From positions 394,224-458,223 of the forward strand of contig NZ_MQSU01000001.1 in the NCBI RefSeq assembly GCF_001907245.1: a stretch of 64,000 bases of DNA, read 5' to 3'. The notes under the pieces are model-generated. The model did no database searches, had not been told where the DNA came from, and worked only from the letters and a program-made list of their open reading frames with translations. The stretch comes from Boudabousia liubingyangii. Lineage in GTDB: Bacteria; Actinomycetota; Actinomycetes; Actinomycetales; Actinomycetaceae. Of the stretch, positions 1-7,872 are shown piece by piece. Within the stretch, counting starts at the first letter, position 1, and the number at the start of each line of letters is the position of its first letter. The translations under genes were made by a program, and so were the position numbers.

Positions 1-746
1 TTGGTCCAGGCGTCAACCTTCTTGAGCTGTTCACGACCAATGGCGGCGTGGATGTCAGTCATACGGTTGTTAAGGCCAACTAGTTCGTTAGCATACTGCT
101 TTTCCATGCCCTGGTTACGTAGTAGGCGCACGCGACGAGCAATGTTTTCGTCGATGCAGGAAACCATGCCACCTTCACCGGAGGTCATGTTCTTGGTCGG
201 GTAGAGGCTGAACATGGCGAAGGTGCCGAAGTCGCCAACCGGGGTACCGTTGAGGGAGGCGCCGTGAGCCTGGGCGGCATCTTCGAATAGCATCAGGCCG
301 TGCTTGTCGGCTAGGGCCTGTAGCTGATCCATGGCAGCCGGGTGACCGTACAGGTGCACAGGCATGATGGCCTTGGTGTTTTCGGTGATGGAAGCTTCGA
401 CGCTCTTCGGATCAAGGCAGAAATGGTCTAGTTCAATGTCGGCAAAGACCGGCTTAGCGCCGGTTAGGGCGACTGAGTTGCCAGTTGCAGCGAAGGTGAA
501 GGAGGGGACGATAACTTCGTCGCCAGCGCCGATTCCAGCTGCTAGTAGGCCTAGGTGCAGGCCGGAAGTACCGGAGTTTACTGCTACACAGGGCTTACCG
601 TTTACGAAGTGGGCAGAGAATTCTTCTTCGAATGCCTTAACCTGCGGGCCCTGAGCGACCATCCCAGAACGTAGTACGGCATCTACCGCAGCGCGTTCTT
701 CATCGCCAATAATCGGCTTTGCGGCGGGAATCAAATCACGAGTCAT
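1..746 (-). CDS. DegT/DnrJ/EryC1-family sugar aminotransferase, C-terminus cut off by window edge
   Basis: PLP-dependent aminotransferase that converts a nucleotide-activated ketosugar to an amino sugar (family knowledge). About 248 residues are visible. They begin MTRDLIPAAKPIIGDEE, followed by the family signatures VAQGPQV, AVNSGTSGLHL, DEVIVPSFTF, MPVHLYGHPA and FEDAAQAHG, and the PLP-lysine region SLYPTKNMTSGEGG (Lys near residue 189). The start ATG at 744-746 has an AGAGG-type ribosome site about 7 nt upstream. The C-terminal third lies beyond base 1. It is divergent from a GT2 glycosyltransferase, so the locus probably concerns surface glycan or glycoprotein synthesis. The exact sugar cannot be inferred. 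Confidence 0.9.
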   Translation of the reverse strand, partial: MTRDLIPAAKPIIGDEERAAVDAVLRSGMVAQGPQVKAFEEEFSAHFVNGKPCVAVNSGTSGLHLGLLAAGIGAGDEVIVPSFTFAATGNSVALTGAKPVFADIELDHFCLDPKSVEASITENTKAIMPVHLYGHPAAMDQLQALADKHGLMLFEDAAQAHGASLNGTPVGDFGTFAMFSLYPTKNMTSGEGGMVSCIDENIARRVRLLRNQGMEKQYANELVGLNNRMTDIHAAIGREQLKKVDAWT

Positions 747-906
747 CAGTTATAACCTCTTTTTGTTCATCAAAATGACAACTGGCCCGAAGCATATAAG
801 CTTAAGGTCAAGCAGCGCGAAAAACACCCGCTACCAAGCACATTCTACCAAGCAATAAGGCAGATTAATAGCATTTAAAAGCAATCGGCTAAGATTGTGT
901 TTAGCA

Positions 907-931
907 TTCACAAAGTGGATACTTTTGTGAA
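907..931. promoter_or_regulatory. inverted repeat in divergent promoter region
   Basis: Arms TTCACAAA and TTTGTGAA are perfectly complementary and separated by 9 nt, in the 256-nt space between the divergent aminotransferase and glycosyltransferase genes. It could be an operator or a weak hairpin. The half-sites are in the opposite orientation to the usual TGTGA-N6-TCACA Crp/GlxR palindrome, so no regulator is assigned. Confidence 0.3.
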
Positions 932-1002
932 AAGCACCCATCTCTGTTGGAAAACTGTGGTAGTAACAGACAATTGTCGCGTTTTTTGAGAGAATAAGGC
1001 TT

Positions 1003-1680
1003 ATGGCAGAAAAAATCACTGATACTTGGCTAGTGATCCCGCTCTATAACGAAGAGCCTGTCATCGCCCAGGTAGTCCGTGAAGCTCGTGAAGTTTTCCC
1101 TTTTATTATCTGTGTCGATGATGGTTCGCGGGATAACTCCGCCGCTGAGGCTTCCGCAGCGGGGGCCTATGTTGTTAAGCACCCGGTCAATCTTGGGCAG
1201 GGTGCCGCTTTGCAAACCGGTATCGAGTTTGTCCTAAACCAGACGGATGCCAAGTACCTGGTGACTTTTGACGCTGATGGCCAGCATCAGGTGTCGGATG
1301 CGCTGATGATGCGCAATACTGCCGAAGAGAAGAATCTGGGGATCGTTTTTGGTTCTAGATTCCGTGGTACGCCGGTGGAATCTGGCTGGTTGAAGCGGAT
1401 TACTTTGCAGTTGGTGGCTTATCTGTCGCGTCACCGCACTGGCTTGCATTTGACCGATGCTCACAATGGTTTGCGTCTGCTTCGTCGCGATGCTGCCGGA
1501 GCCGTGAATTTGACCCAGAATCAGATGGCCCATGCGTCTCAGATTATGGGTCAGTTGGCTGCCACTAAGCTTCCTTACGAGGAAGTTCCCGTCCATATTC
1601 GTTACACCGACTATTCCCGCGCTAAGGGGCAGTCGTTGTTGAACTCCATCAATATTGTGGTGGACCTATTGTTCCGCTGA
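1003..1680 (+). CDS. Family 2 glycosyltransferase (DPM1/polyprenyl-phosphate type)
   Basis: Predicted GT-A glycosyltransferase of 225 aa, about the length of a stand-alone dolichol/polyprenyl-phosphate sugar transferase domain. The N-terminal LVIPLYNEEPVI motif, VDDGSRDNS (about residues 38-46), NLGQGAALQTG and FDADGQH (about 89-95) are typical of the nucleotide-sugar and metal site. No membrane segment is visible, but the next gene, 14 nt downstream, encodes a DUF2304 membrane protein, a common partner of such enzymes. It probably transfers a sugar from a nucleotide to a lipid carrier during surface polysaccharide or glycoprotein synthesis (inference). AAGG before the ATG may serve as ribosome site. 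Confidence 0.85.
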   Translation: MAEKITDTWLVIPLYNEEPVIAQVVREAREVFPFIICVDDGSRDNSAAEASAAGAYVVKHPVNLGQGAALQTGIEFVLNQTDAKYLVTFDADGQHQVSDALMMRNTAEEKNLGIVFGSRFRGTPVESGWLKRITLQLVAYLSRHRTGLHLTDAHNGLRLLRRDAAGAVNLTQNQMAHASQIMGQLAATKLPYEEVPVHIRYTDYSRAKGQSLLNSINIVVDLLFR

Positions 1681-1694
1681 GGATTGGGGTTTTG

Positions 1695-2132
1695 ATGCTT
1701 TTCGCTTTTAGTTTTGCTTCTTCTGGGCAGATCGCGATTAAGATTCTGCTGCTTTTGGGCGTGGCGTTAATCGCTTACTTTACTTTGCGCGTGCCTCATG
1801 GTCAGCGTTCGTTGGCGACTCGTCGTTTGACGCTGATTGCGTTCATGTTCTTTGCGGTTTTCGCGATTATTTGGCCTAGTTTGGTCACGAAGATTGCGTC
1901 TTTCCTTGGGGTTGGCCGTGGTGCCGACTTGGTTTTGTACCTGTTGGTGATTGCGTTCTTCGCTAACTTGGCTACTAGCTACCGTCGTTCTTTGGCTTCG
2001 GAGCAGAAGTTGACCCGTTTGGCCCGTAATGTGGCTTTGAGTGACGTGATTGTGCCGCAGGATGCGGCCGCCGGCGCTGAGGCTCCGTTCGGTCAGATTA
2101 ACTTCTTTGATTCGGGTTCAGAGCAGCTCTGA
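1695..2132 (+). CDS. DUF2304-family membrane protein
   Basis: Small protein of 145 aa with about three hydrophobic helices (roughly residues 13-35, 48-66 and 78-95) and a charged tail containing SLASEQKLTRLARNVAL, the layout of DUF2304 proteins. These usually lie next to DPM1-like GT2 genes, as here, and are thought to be membrane partners of the transferase; biochemical role unknown. Start is the ATG at 1695, although the TTG at 1692 is also possible. GAGGATTGGGG, spanning the end of the previous gene, can act as ribosome site. It ends 20 nt before the convergent next gene and I see no terminator hairpin between them. Confidence 0.75.
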   Translation: MLFAFSFASSGQIAIKILLLLGVALIAYFTLRVPHGQRSLATRRLTLIAFMFFAVFAIIWPSLVTKIASFLGVGRGADLVLYLLVIAFFANLATSYRRSLASEQKLTRLARNVALSDVIVPQDAAAGAEAPFGQINFFDSGSEQL

Positions 2133-2151
2133 TATTCGTTTCTTTTCGGCT

Positions 2152-3066
2152 CTAGTTTTCCGTCCAGAAGGTGACGGTTGCTAGGGCCGATTCTTTTTCG
2201 CCTAGTTTTTCGGTCAGTAGGGTGCGGATTTCCTGCACAAAGTTTTGGCTGCCGGCTACCCAGTAGCGTTTTTCTTTCCCGAGGGTGCTCAGGCCGGGTT
2301 CGCTTTCAATCTCGGTCAGGATTTCTTTTAGGCGGCTTTCGGTGTCTTGGTGTGGTCGGATCCAGTCGGTGTGGGTGTCGGGGACTTGACGACGGTCAGC
2401 CTTGTGGGGGATTTTTCCAATCAGGACGGGGGCTTGAAGTGCGATGGCGGCGGGGATGGCTGCCGGGTCCACGATTGCGATTGCCGGGTTGGGGTACTGG
2501 TATAGCTGGGTTAGGGTGTGGTTTCCGGAGGCTAGTTTTAGTTTGATTTGGTTTCCGGTGCTGGTGCGGGCTGCCCAGGCGGCTCCGGGTCCGGCGGTGA
2601 CGTCTTCGGCGGCGGTAACTTTTGGGGGCAGGGACGTGAGCCCGATTTCGGGGTGGTCGCTGGTTGCGGGGGCGTACATCATGTCCGCCATGGGGTTGGC
2701 GGATGGTTCAGGCTCAACTAGGGTGCTGCTAAGTCCGGTGACCCCGTAGCGGGCCATTTGGTCGTGTACTACCACGTCCAGGGCGATGCGGGGGCCGTTC
2801 GCAGATTCTTGTACCTGCGCGATGGTGTAGGTGCGTTCAGCGGGGCTTTCCCCGGTTTGGGGGAGCTGTAGTTGTACGGGCCAGCCCGCCTGGAGTTTTT
2901 GTACTGCAGGTTGCTGCTCGGGTGAAACTTGGCCGGCAGACGACTGGGTGGGTGTCAGTTCGGCGGGTAGTTGCAGCCACACGCGTTGGAAGATTCGGCT
3001 GAAGCGCTGAACTCTTTGGACTCGGGCGGTTTGTTCGGGGCCCCAGTTCAGGTCTAGTTCACTCAT
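2152..3066 (-). CDS. Siderophore-interacting (SIP/ViuB-like) flavoprotein, divergent
   Basis: Predicted FAD-dependent oxidoreductase of 304 aa from the family that reduces ferric siderophores in the cytoplasm. The FAD motif RTYT is at 78-81, followed by ALDVVVHD (about 95-102), then the NAD(P)-side motif GPGAAWAA near 160 and KRYWVAGSQ near 268, and a closing TVTFWTE resembling the family's terminal W-R-x-G segment. A 30-residue Pro/Ser/Ala-rich insertion lies between the FAD motif and GPGAAWAA. Its ATG overlaps the 3' end of the upstream alpha-glucosidase gene by 8 nt, so the two are probably translationally coupled, an odd pairing for iron metabolism. No iron-box palindrome was seen nearby. 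The match is moderate and substrate unknown. Confidence 0.65.
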   Translation of the reverse strand: MSELDLNWGPEQTARVQRVQRFSRIFQRVWLQLPAELTPTQSSAGQVSPEQQPAVQKLQAGWPVQLQLPQTGESPAERTYTIAQVQESANGPRIALDVVVHDQMARYGVTGLSSTLVEPEPSANPMADMMYAPATSDHPEIGLTSLPPKVTAAEDVTAGPGAAWAARTSTGNQIKLKLASGNHTLTQLYQYPNPAIAIVDPAAIPAAIALQAPVLIGKIPHKADRRQVPDTHTDWIRPHQDTESRLKEILTEIESEPGLSTLGKEKRYWVAGSQNFVQEIRTLLTEKLGEKESALATVTFWTEN

Positions 3067-5143
3067 GTGTTTGTGGTTCCTCTACGTTTGGTTTAGCGGG
3101 GTTCTTGATCCAGATGGCGGTGGTGGGCGGCAGTCCCCCACCGTGACTTTCTAGGTATTTTCCTAGGTCTTCCCGCGGCTGTACCTGGTCTGAGGCCACT
3201 AGGACTTCTTCTGCCCCACTGGCGTCCAGAGCAGCAAAAAGGTCACCGGTAGGTAGTAGGTTTTCGCCCATGTTGATGAGTACTTGGACGTCCCCATTTT
3301 GGACGGCCAGTACCCACCGCTCCCCTAGCTTCTGGTCTTGGTCGACCCACTGGATGCCGGGCTGGCCAGCTGCGACCCGTCCCAGGTGGTGGGTCTTGCG
3401 GACTTTTAGGGCTTGGCGGTACAGGTTAAGGGTTGAGTTTTGGTCCTTTTCTTGGGCCGAGGCCGCGTACTCACCCCAGTATTCGGGTTGCGGTAGCCAC
3501 GGTTGGCAGTCCGCCCCGGTGATGGTGAAGCCGTAACTGGGCCCTTCGGGTTGCCATGGGAGGGGGACGCGGGCTCCGTCGCGCCCTCGGGCCCGATAGT
3601 TGGAGCGGTACCAGGTGGGGTCTTGGCGGGCTTCGTCGGGCAGGGTGGTGTGTTCGGGTAGGCCGAGTTCTTCGCCTTGGTAGATGTAGGAGGCGCCGGG
3701 TAGTCCTAGCATGAAGAGGGATAGGGCCCGGGCGCGGGCTAAGCCGAGCCCAGTGTCGGGTTGTGGGTTATCGACGCCGATCCCACCGGCGGGGTCAAAG
3801 CCGCAGTCGGCCTGGTAGGCGAAGCGAGTGGCATGCCGGACAACGTCGTGGTTGGACAAGACCCAGGTGGTGGGGGCGCCGACTCGGTCATTGGCCTGGC
3901 TGGAGGCGGTCATAGCTGCGCGCAGGGCGGGGGCGTCCCAGCCGGCAGCGAGGAAGGCAAAGTTGAAGGCTTGGTGTAGTTCACCGGGGGCCGTGTAGGC
4001 GGCGAATCTTTCGGCGGGTTCAACCCAGGCTTCGGCTACCGCGCACTTATTGCCCGCGTAGCCAGCTAGGAGCTTGTGCCAGCGTTTGAAGATCTGGTGT
4101 ACGCCGGGCTGATCAAAGTAGGGGGCGATGTTGGAGCCGCCGGGTGGGGTGGCTAGCGCTCCGGGGGCCGTGGGGGTGGCCGTCTCACTATCGGAGGCCG
4201 TGGGGCTGGCCGCTTCACTATCTGGGACGCCGGATGCGGGCCCGGAATTTTCCGGGTGTTCGTTGGCGGATAGTTGTTCTGAGAGTGCTGCCCCACTGCC
4301 GTCCTCACCGGCGTCGGCGTAGCGGTCGGGGCCGATTTCGTCATCGGGTAGTCCGGGGGCTTTGACCATGCCGTGGGCAACGTCGATGCGGAAGCCGTCA
4401 ACACCACGGTCGCACCAGAATTTGAGGACTCGATCGAAGTAGGCGGGCACTTCCGGGTTGTCCCAGTTCAGGTCTGGTTGGGTGACGTCGAAGAGGTGTA
4501 GGTAGTACCAGCCTTCGTCTACGGGATTACCGGTGTGTGGGAAGACTGGTTCCCAGGCAGGCCCACCAAAGATGGAGCCCCAGTTGTTGGGGGTGCCTTC
4601 GGGCTGGTAGCGGAAGATGTAGCGTTCACGTTCGGCACTTCCGGGTCCGGCAGCTAGGGCCGCTTGGAACCATTCGTGTTGGTCGGAGGTGTGGTTGGGG
4701 ACGATATCGCACATGATTTTGATCCCTAGGGCGTGCGCGCCGGCCACCAGCAGGTCAAAGTCTTCTAGGGTTCCGAAGGTGGGGTTGATATCGCAGTAGT
4801 CTGAGACGTCGTAGCCGGCGTCTTTTTGCGGTGAGGGGTAGAAGGGGCTGAGCCAGATTGCGTCTACTCCCAGTGCGGCCAGGTAGTCGAGTTTTTCGAT
4901 TACGCCGGGCAGGTCGCCCATGCCGTCCTCGTTCGCGTCGGCGAAGGAGCGCGGATAGACCTGATAGATCACGGCTTCGCGCCACCAGCCGTCCCAGTCG
5001 TCACGGGTCACCCCATGGTGGGTTTGGGTACCCCGGTTTAGGGTTGCAGTGTCTGAGATCCCGCGGGTCTTGAGGTCAGAGTTCGCGGCTTTGCGCTCTT
5101 GCTGGGCGGCTTCTTGGCTGGGTTCGTTTCGGAACATGCTCAT
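3059..5143 (-). CDS. GH13 alpha-glucosidase / oligo-glucosidase with internal low-complexity insert
   Basis: Cytoplasmic retaining alpha-glucosidase of 694 aa. After a 40-residue leader come EAVIYQVYPRSFAD, GDLPGVIEKLDYLAALGVDA and DIVPNHTSDQHEWF (GH13 region I), the nucleophile in FRIDVAHG (Asp about 254), the acid/base in VAEAWVEP (Glu about 371) and VLSNHDVVRH (Asp about 433). Between the nucleophile and the acid/base, residues about 270-338 form a Ser/Pro/Ala/Thr/Glu-rich insert not typical of the family. No signal peptide. The ATG at 5143 is preferred because TATCCT lies 6 nt upstream (leaderless). An in-frame TTG at 5173 falls inside a hairpin. Probably cleaves maltooligosaccharides or isomaltose-like sugars. 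Confidence 0.85.
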   Translation of the reverse strand: MSMFRNEPSQEAAQQERKAANSDLKTRGISDTATLNRGTQTHHGVTRDDWDGWWREAVIYQVYPRSFADANEDGMGDLPGVIEKLDYLAALGVDAIWLSPFYPSPQKDAGYDVSDYCDINPTFGTLEDFDLLVAGAHALGIKIMCDIVPNHTSDQHEWFQAALAAGPGSAERERYIFRYQPEGTPNNWGSIFGGPAWEPVFPHTGNPVDEGWYYLHLFDVTQPDLNWDNPEVPAYFDRVLKFWCDRGVDGFRIDVAHGMVKAPGLPDDEIGPDRYADAGEDGSGAALSEQLSANEHPENSGPASGVPDSEAASPTASDSETATPTAPGALATPPGGSNIAPYFDQPGVHQIFKRWHKLLAGYAGNKCAVAEAWVEPAERFAAYTAPGELHQAFNFAFLAAGWDAPALRAAMTASSQANDRVGAPTTWVLSNHDVVRHATRFAYQADCGFDPAGGIGVDNPQPDTGLGLARARALSLFMLGLPGASYIYQGEELGLPEHTTLPDEARQDPTWYRSNYRARGRDGARVPLPWQPEGPSYGFTITGADCQPWLPQPEYWGEYAASAQEKDQNSTLNLYRQALKVRKTHHLGRVAAGQPGIQWVDQDQKLGERWVLAVQNGDVQVLINMGENLLPTGDLFAALDASGAEEVLVASDQVQPREDLGKYLESHGGGLPPTTAIWIKNPAKPNVEEPQTHE

Positions 5144-5149
5144 GTATTT

Positions 5150-5155
5150 AGGATA
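5150..5155 (-). promoter_or_regulatory. -10 box for leaderless alpha-glucosidase mRNA
   Basis: TATCCT on the minus strand ends 6 nt before the ATG at 5143, so transcription would begin at or next to the start codon. No convincing -35 box. Confidence 0.4.
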
Positions 5156-5168
5156 AGGGACAAGCAGA

Positions 5169-5214
5169 CACAACCCCCACCGGGTGACATTGGATGTGTA
5201 CGGTGGGGGTTGTG
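5169..5214 (-). terminator. Perfect 14-bp inverted repeat between lyase and glucosidase genes
   Basis: Arms 5169-5182 and 5201-5214 are exactly complementary (core CAACCCCCACCG) around an 18-nt loop. The hairpin follows the DapA-family gene on the same strand and precedes the alpha-glucosidase promoter. There is no U-run after it, so it may be a factor-dependent terminator or an operator for the glucosidase. Confidence 0.45.
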
Positions 5215-5285
5215 GATACTGAGTTTTGGTGACCTAGGGGGAAACCTGTGGCTTTCCCTTTTGGCTTTTGGCCCGAGGGCGCTGA

Positions 5286-6209
5286 CTAGCCTGCTAGGAG
5301 GCCAGCTTCAACGAGGACGGCGCGCACGTTTTCGACGTTCTGTCCTTCTAGGGCCTTAACGGGTTCAGGCATGCGGTTGGAGTTGAAGACACCCAGTAGG
5401 TTGAGGGCGGTCTTGAACGCACCAACGCCTGCACCGTAGCCGGCTACCCCGGAGGTAACGGTGACAATGCGCATGAGGGCAGCTAGACGATCCTGTTCGG
5501 CACGTACAGCATTCCAGTCACCGGCCTGGTAGGCGTTCCACTGGCGGACGTAACCTTCGGGGTCAATGTTACCTAGGCCGGGGACGGAGCCGTCGGCACC
5601 GGACATGTAGGCACCGTCGACGACGACCTCGTGACCGGTGAGGATCACTAGGGGGTGGCCGGCCTTCTGGTTGGCCATGGTGAGGAAGCGGAAGGAGACG
5701 TCGTCACCAGAGGAGTCCTTTACGCCGGCTAGGACGCCGTCTAGACCTAGGCGGATGAGCATGTCGCCGGGAAGTTTGGTGTGTACGCAGACGGGGATGT
5801 CGTAGGCGAACATGGGTAGGTCCACGGCGGCGTGGACTAGGCGGAAGTGCTGTTCGACCTCGACGTTGGAGCCTAGGGCGTAGAAGGGGGCGGTGACGAC
5901 GATGGCGTCAGCGCCTAGTTCCTGGGCGACCTTGGCGTGTTCAATGACGCGGTTGGTTTCGGTGTCGATGCAGCCCACTAGGACAGGGACGCGACCGGCG
6001 GTAATGCGGATGGAGTTTTCGATGATTTCACGACGGCGAGCGTCAGTGGAGAAGACTACTTCACCAGAGGAACCTAGGATGAATAGGCCATTAACACCAG
6101 CGTGGATCATACGGTTAATGGAGCGTTCTAGGCTTTCTACGTCTAGCTGTCCGTCAGCGGTGAGCGGAGTAACTACCGGGGGAATTACCCCACGAAATTT
6201 GCTGTTCAT
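5286..6209 (-). CDS. DapA/NanA-family aldolase-lyase
   Basis: Class I aldolase of 307 aa in the dihydrodipicolinate synthase / N-acetylneuraminate lyase family. The Schiff-base lysine is K164 in AGVKDSSGD and the catalytic tyrosine Y136 in FAYDIPV. The substrate loop reads GSSGE (46-50), not the GTTGE of true dihydrodipicolinate synthases, so a 2-keto-3-deoxy sugar acid or other pyruvate-releasing substrate is more likely than lysine synthesis (inference). Length is normal. GAAAGAA lies upstream of the ATG. It sits alone on the minus strand between tRNA-Arg and the alpha-glucosidase. Confidence 0.8.
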   Translation of the reverse strand: MNSKFRGVIPPVVTPLTADGQLDVESLERSINRMIHAGVNGLFILGSSGEVVFSTDARRREIIENSIRITAGRVPVLVGCIDTETNRVIEHAKVAQELGADAIVVTAPFYALGSNVEVEQHFRLVHAAVDLPMFAYDIPVCVHTKLPGDMLIRLGLDGVLAGVKDSSGDDVSFRFLTMANQKAGHPLVILTGHEVVVDGAYMSGADGSVPGLGNIDPEGYVRQWNAYQAGDWNAVRAEQDRLAALMRIVTVTSGVAGYGAGVGAFKTALNLLGVFNSNRMPEPVKALEGQNVENVRAVLVEAGLLAG

Positions 6210-6371
6210 GATGTTCTTTCATCTTTGAGTTGTTAGTTTTACCGTTCCGGTTGGCGCCGAGGACGCTTTGCCGGGTTTCTGGCATACCTAAAGCGTACTG
6301 GTATTTTTTCTAACTGGCTAGGTACTTGGCTGTGGTGTTTTTATCTGGCCAAAATTTTGATTTTGGGCAAC

Positions 6372-6399
6372 AAAAAACCCGGAAGTTTTTCTTCCGGGT
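6372..6399 (-). terminator. Intrinsic terminator of tRNA-Arg
   Basis: On the minus strand, ACCCGGAAG pairs with CTTCCGGGT around a loop of five A, followed by six U. It lies directly downstream of tRNA-Arg. Confidence 0.85.
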
Positions 6400-6412
6400 G
6401 ATTTTGAAACTG

Positions 6413-6488
6413 TGGCGCGCTCGAAGGGACTCGAACCCCCAACCTTCTGATCCGTAGTCAGATGCTCTATCCATTGAGCTACGAGCGC
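6413..6488 (-). tRNA. tRNA-Arg (anticodon ACG)
   Basis: Complete cloverleaf. The acceptor stem GCGCTCG/CGAGCGC is followed by discriminator G and an encoded CCA. The D-arm is GCTC...GAGC. The anticodon stem TCTGA/TCAGA encloses CTACGGA (anticodon ACG, wobble A expected to become inosine). The T-arm contains GGTTCGAGTCC. Confidence 0.97.
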
Positions 6489-6578
6489 AGGCTTGTTAAC
6501 TGAAGTCAACAAATGAATACTATACGCATTTCGTGTGGCGCCGGCAAATTTAGAACCGGTTATGTGTACCACAACCTT

Positions 6579-7505
6579 TTAGCTGCGTAGTTTTATCGCC
6601 CCCGGGACGATCTGGAAGTCAACGCGCTCCCCTCGCTCCAGGGGGATAATCTCCCCGTCTACACAAAGGTAGGCGGAACCCAGCATGTTTAAGGTGAGGG
6701 AGCGCCCTCGCCAAGCCCGAACGTAGCGACGCTGCCGCAGGTGCGTGTGCATAAAAATGGTGGGCAGCAGGCTCAGTAGGCGCAGTTTGGAAATATTGGT
6801 GATCAGGCAGATATCTAGCTGCCCGTCGTCTAGGCGCGCGTCAGGGAGGATCTCAAACCCGCCCCCGTAGAAGCGCCCATTACAGACGGCGAGGAGGCAC
6901 AGGTCGCGTTTTTGACCGCCCCAGCCGGCGCGTTCGGGCAGGTTTTCGGGAAGTTGCACGGTCGGTGCCCGGAAGGAAACCAGGGCGGTAATCAGGCCGA
7001 TTACGTAAGCCCAGTGGGAGCGGACCTTGAGTTTGATCTGGTTCGTGTGGTGCGCGACTAGGGAGTCGAAGCCGACGGAGGCGCTGTTCATGAAGACGTT
7101 CCCGTTGGCTAGGCCGTAGTCCAGGGGGTGCTCGTGACCCAGGTGCAGTTGCACCAGGGCTTCGCGTAGGTTCTTGGGTAGGTTTAGGCCGCCGGCCATG
7201 TCGTTACCGGTGCCGGCGGGGATGACGCCTAGGGTGCCCTGTTTGGCTTCGATGAGGCCGCGGCAGACCTCGTTGACGGTGCCGTCACCGCCAACGGCGA
7301 CCACTACATCCCAGTTGGGGGCGGCCGCTTGGGCGAGTTCGGTGGCGTGACCGGGCGCTTCGGTTAGTTGGATTTCATATTCGGGTAGTTCCCAAGAGCG
7401 GTTGGGATCGTTTTCGGCGTCCTGATAGAACGCCCGGATGTGCTCGGGCGTTTTTGCGGCTTTGCCACCATTGGCGGCCGGGTTCACGATATACAGGTAA
7501 CGCAC
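6579..7505 (-). CDS. Diacylglycerol kinase / lipid kinase family protein (YegS-like)
   Basis: Predicted soluble lipid kinase of 308 aa. IVNPAANGGKA at the N-terminus and VGGDGTVNEV (72-81) form the ATP loop. GVIPAGTGNDMA (about 93-104) is the second nucleotide/substrate motif. The C-terminal lobe has FEILPDARLDDGQLDI and ends near CVDGE. It could phosphorylate diacylglycerol or another membrane lipid. Start is the GTG at 7503-7505, with TATCTT 7 nt upstream (leaderless). A second, more divergent paralogue lies at 20129-21271. Domain assignment is firm; substrate unknown. Confidence 0.88.
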   Translation of the reverse strand: MRYLYIVNPAANGGKAAKTPEHIRAFYQDAENDPNRSWELPEYEIQLTEAPGHATELAQAAAPNWDVVVAVGGDGTVNEVCRGLIEAKQGTLGVIPAGTGNDMAGGLNLPKNLREALVQLHLGHEHPLDYGLANGNVFMNSASVGFDSLVAHHTNQIKLKVRSHWAYVIGLITALVSFRAPTVQLPENLPERAGWGGQKRDLCLLAVCNGRFYGGGFEILPDARLDDGQLDICLITNISKLRLLSLLPTIFMHTHLRQRRYVRAWRGRSLTLNMLGSAYLCVDGEIIPLERGERVDFQIVPGAIKLRS

Positions 7506-7512
7506 GCGGTCT

Positions 7513-7518
7513 AAGATA
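7513..7518 (-). promoter_or_regulatory. -10 box for leaderless lipid kinase mRNA
   Basis: TATCTT on the minus strand, 7 nt upstream of the GTG start at 7505. Confidence 0.35.
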
Positions 7519-7575
7519 CCAGTGAAATCCGGAACCCGGGACTAAAGTGGGGTTTTATCCCCATTAGGGAAAAGT

Positions 7576-7605
7576 AAAACCCCGGTATTTCAACGAATAC
7601 CGGGG
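7576..7605 (-). terminator. Intrinsic terminator of tRNA-Ser(GCU)
   Basis: CCCCGGTATT pairs with AATACCGGGG around a 6-nt loop, followed on the minus strand by UUUU. Nearly identical (one mismatch in 30) to the terminator at 16427-16456. Confidence 0.85.
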
Positions 7606-7608
7606 CAT

Positions 7609-7701
7609 TGGCGGAGACGATGGGATTTGAACCCATGAGGGACTTTCATGGCCCCTACTCCCTTAGCAGGGGAGCGCCTTCGGCCGCTCGGCCACGTCTC
7701 C
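7609..7701 (-). tRNA. tRNA-Ser (anticodon GCU)
   Basis: Class II tRNA with long variable arm. Acceptor GGAGACG/CGTCTCC, discriminator G and encoded CCA. The anticodon stem CTCCC/GGGAG encloses CTGCTAA (anticodon GCT). T-arm contains GGTTCAAATCC. It marks the left boundary of the defence island. Confidence 0.97.
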
Positions 7702-7859
7702 TATGCCAACCTAGGTTAGCACCCGTAAAGAATACACAATCCTATACTCTTGTACAAGCTCAGGCATAGAATTGGAGTCAACACCATAGGCCCGTTTATA
7801 CACAATTTTAGATTTCCACCATACGGGCACGTGAGGATAAAACTTTCAGTTCGTCCTGG

Positions 7860-7865
7860 TAGTCT
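7860..7865 (+). promoter_or_regulatory. -10 box for leaderless methyltransferase mRNA
   Basis: TAGTCT ends 7 nt before the ATG at 7873. This supports that ATG as true start even though the frame stays open upstream to a TTG at 7750. Confidence 0.35.
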
Positions 7866-7872
7866 TATCAAC

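Noticed and set aside
4153-4407. Arg/Pro-rich ORFs on both strands across the alpha-glucosidase insert.
   Set aside because: They are out-of-frame shadows of the repetitive GC-rich insert and lack ribosome sites.
5144-5173. Upstream TTG start of the alpha-glucosidase.
   Set aside because: It lies in an inverted repeat and upstream of the -10 box that fits ATG 5143.
7750-7872. TTG start at 7750 giving a methyltransferase with 41 extra N-terminal residues.
   Set aside because: The extra stretch has no homology to methyltransferases, whereas motif I follows the ATG at 7873 at the usual distance and a -10 box precedes it.
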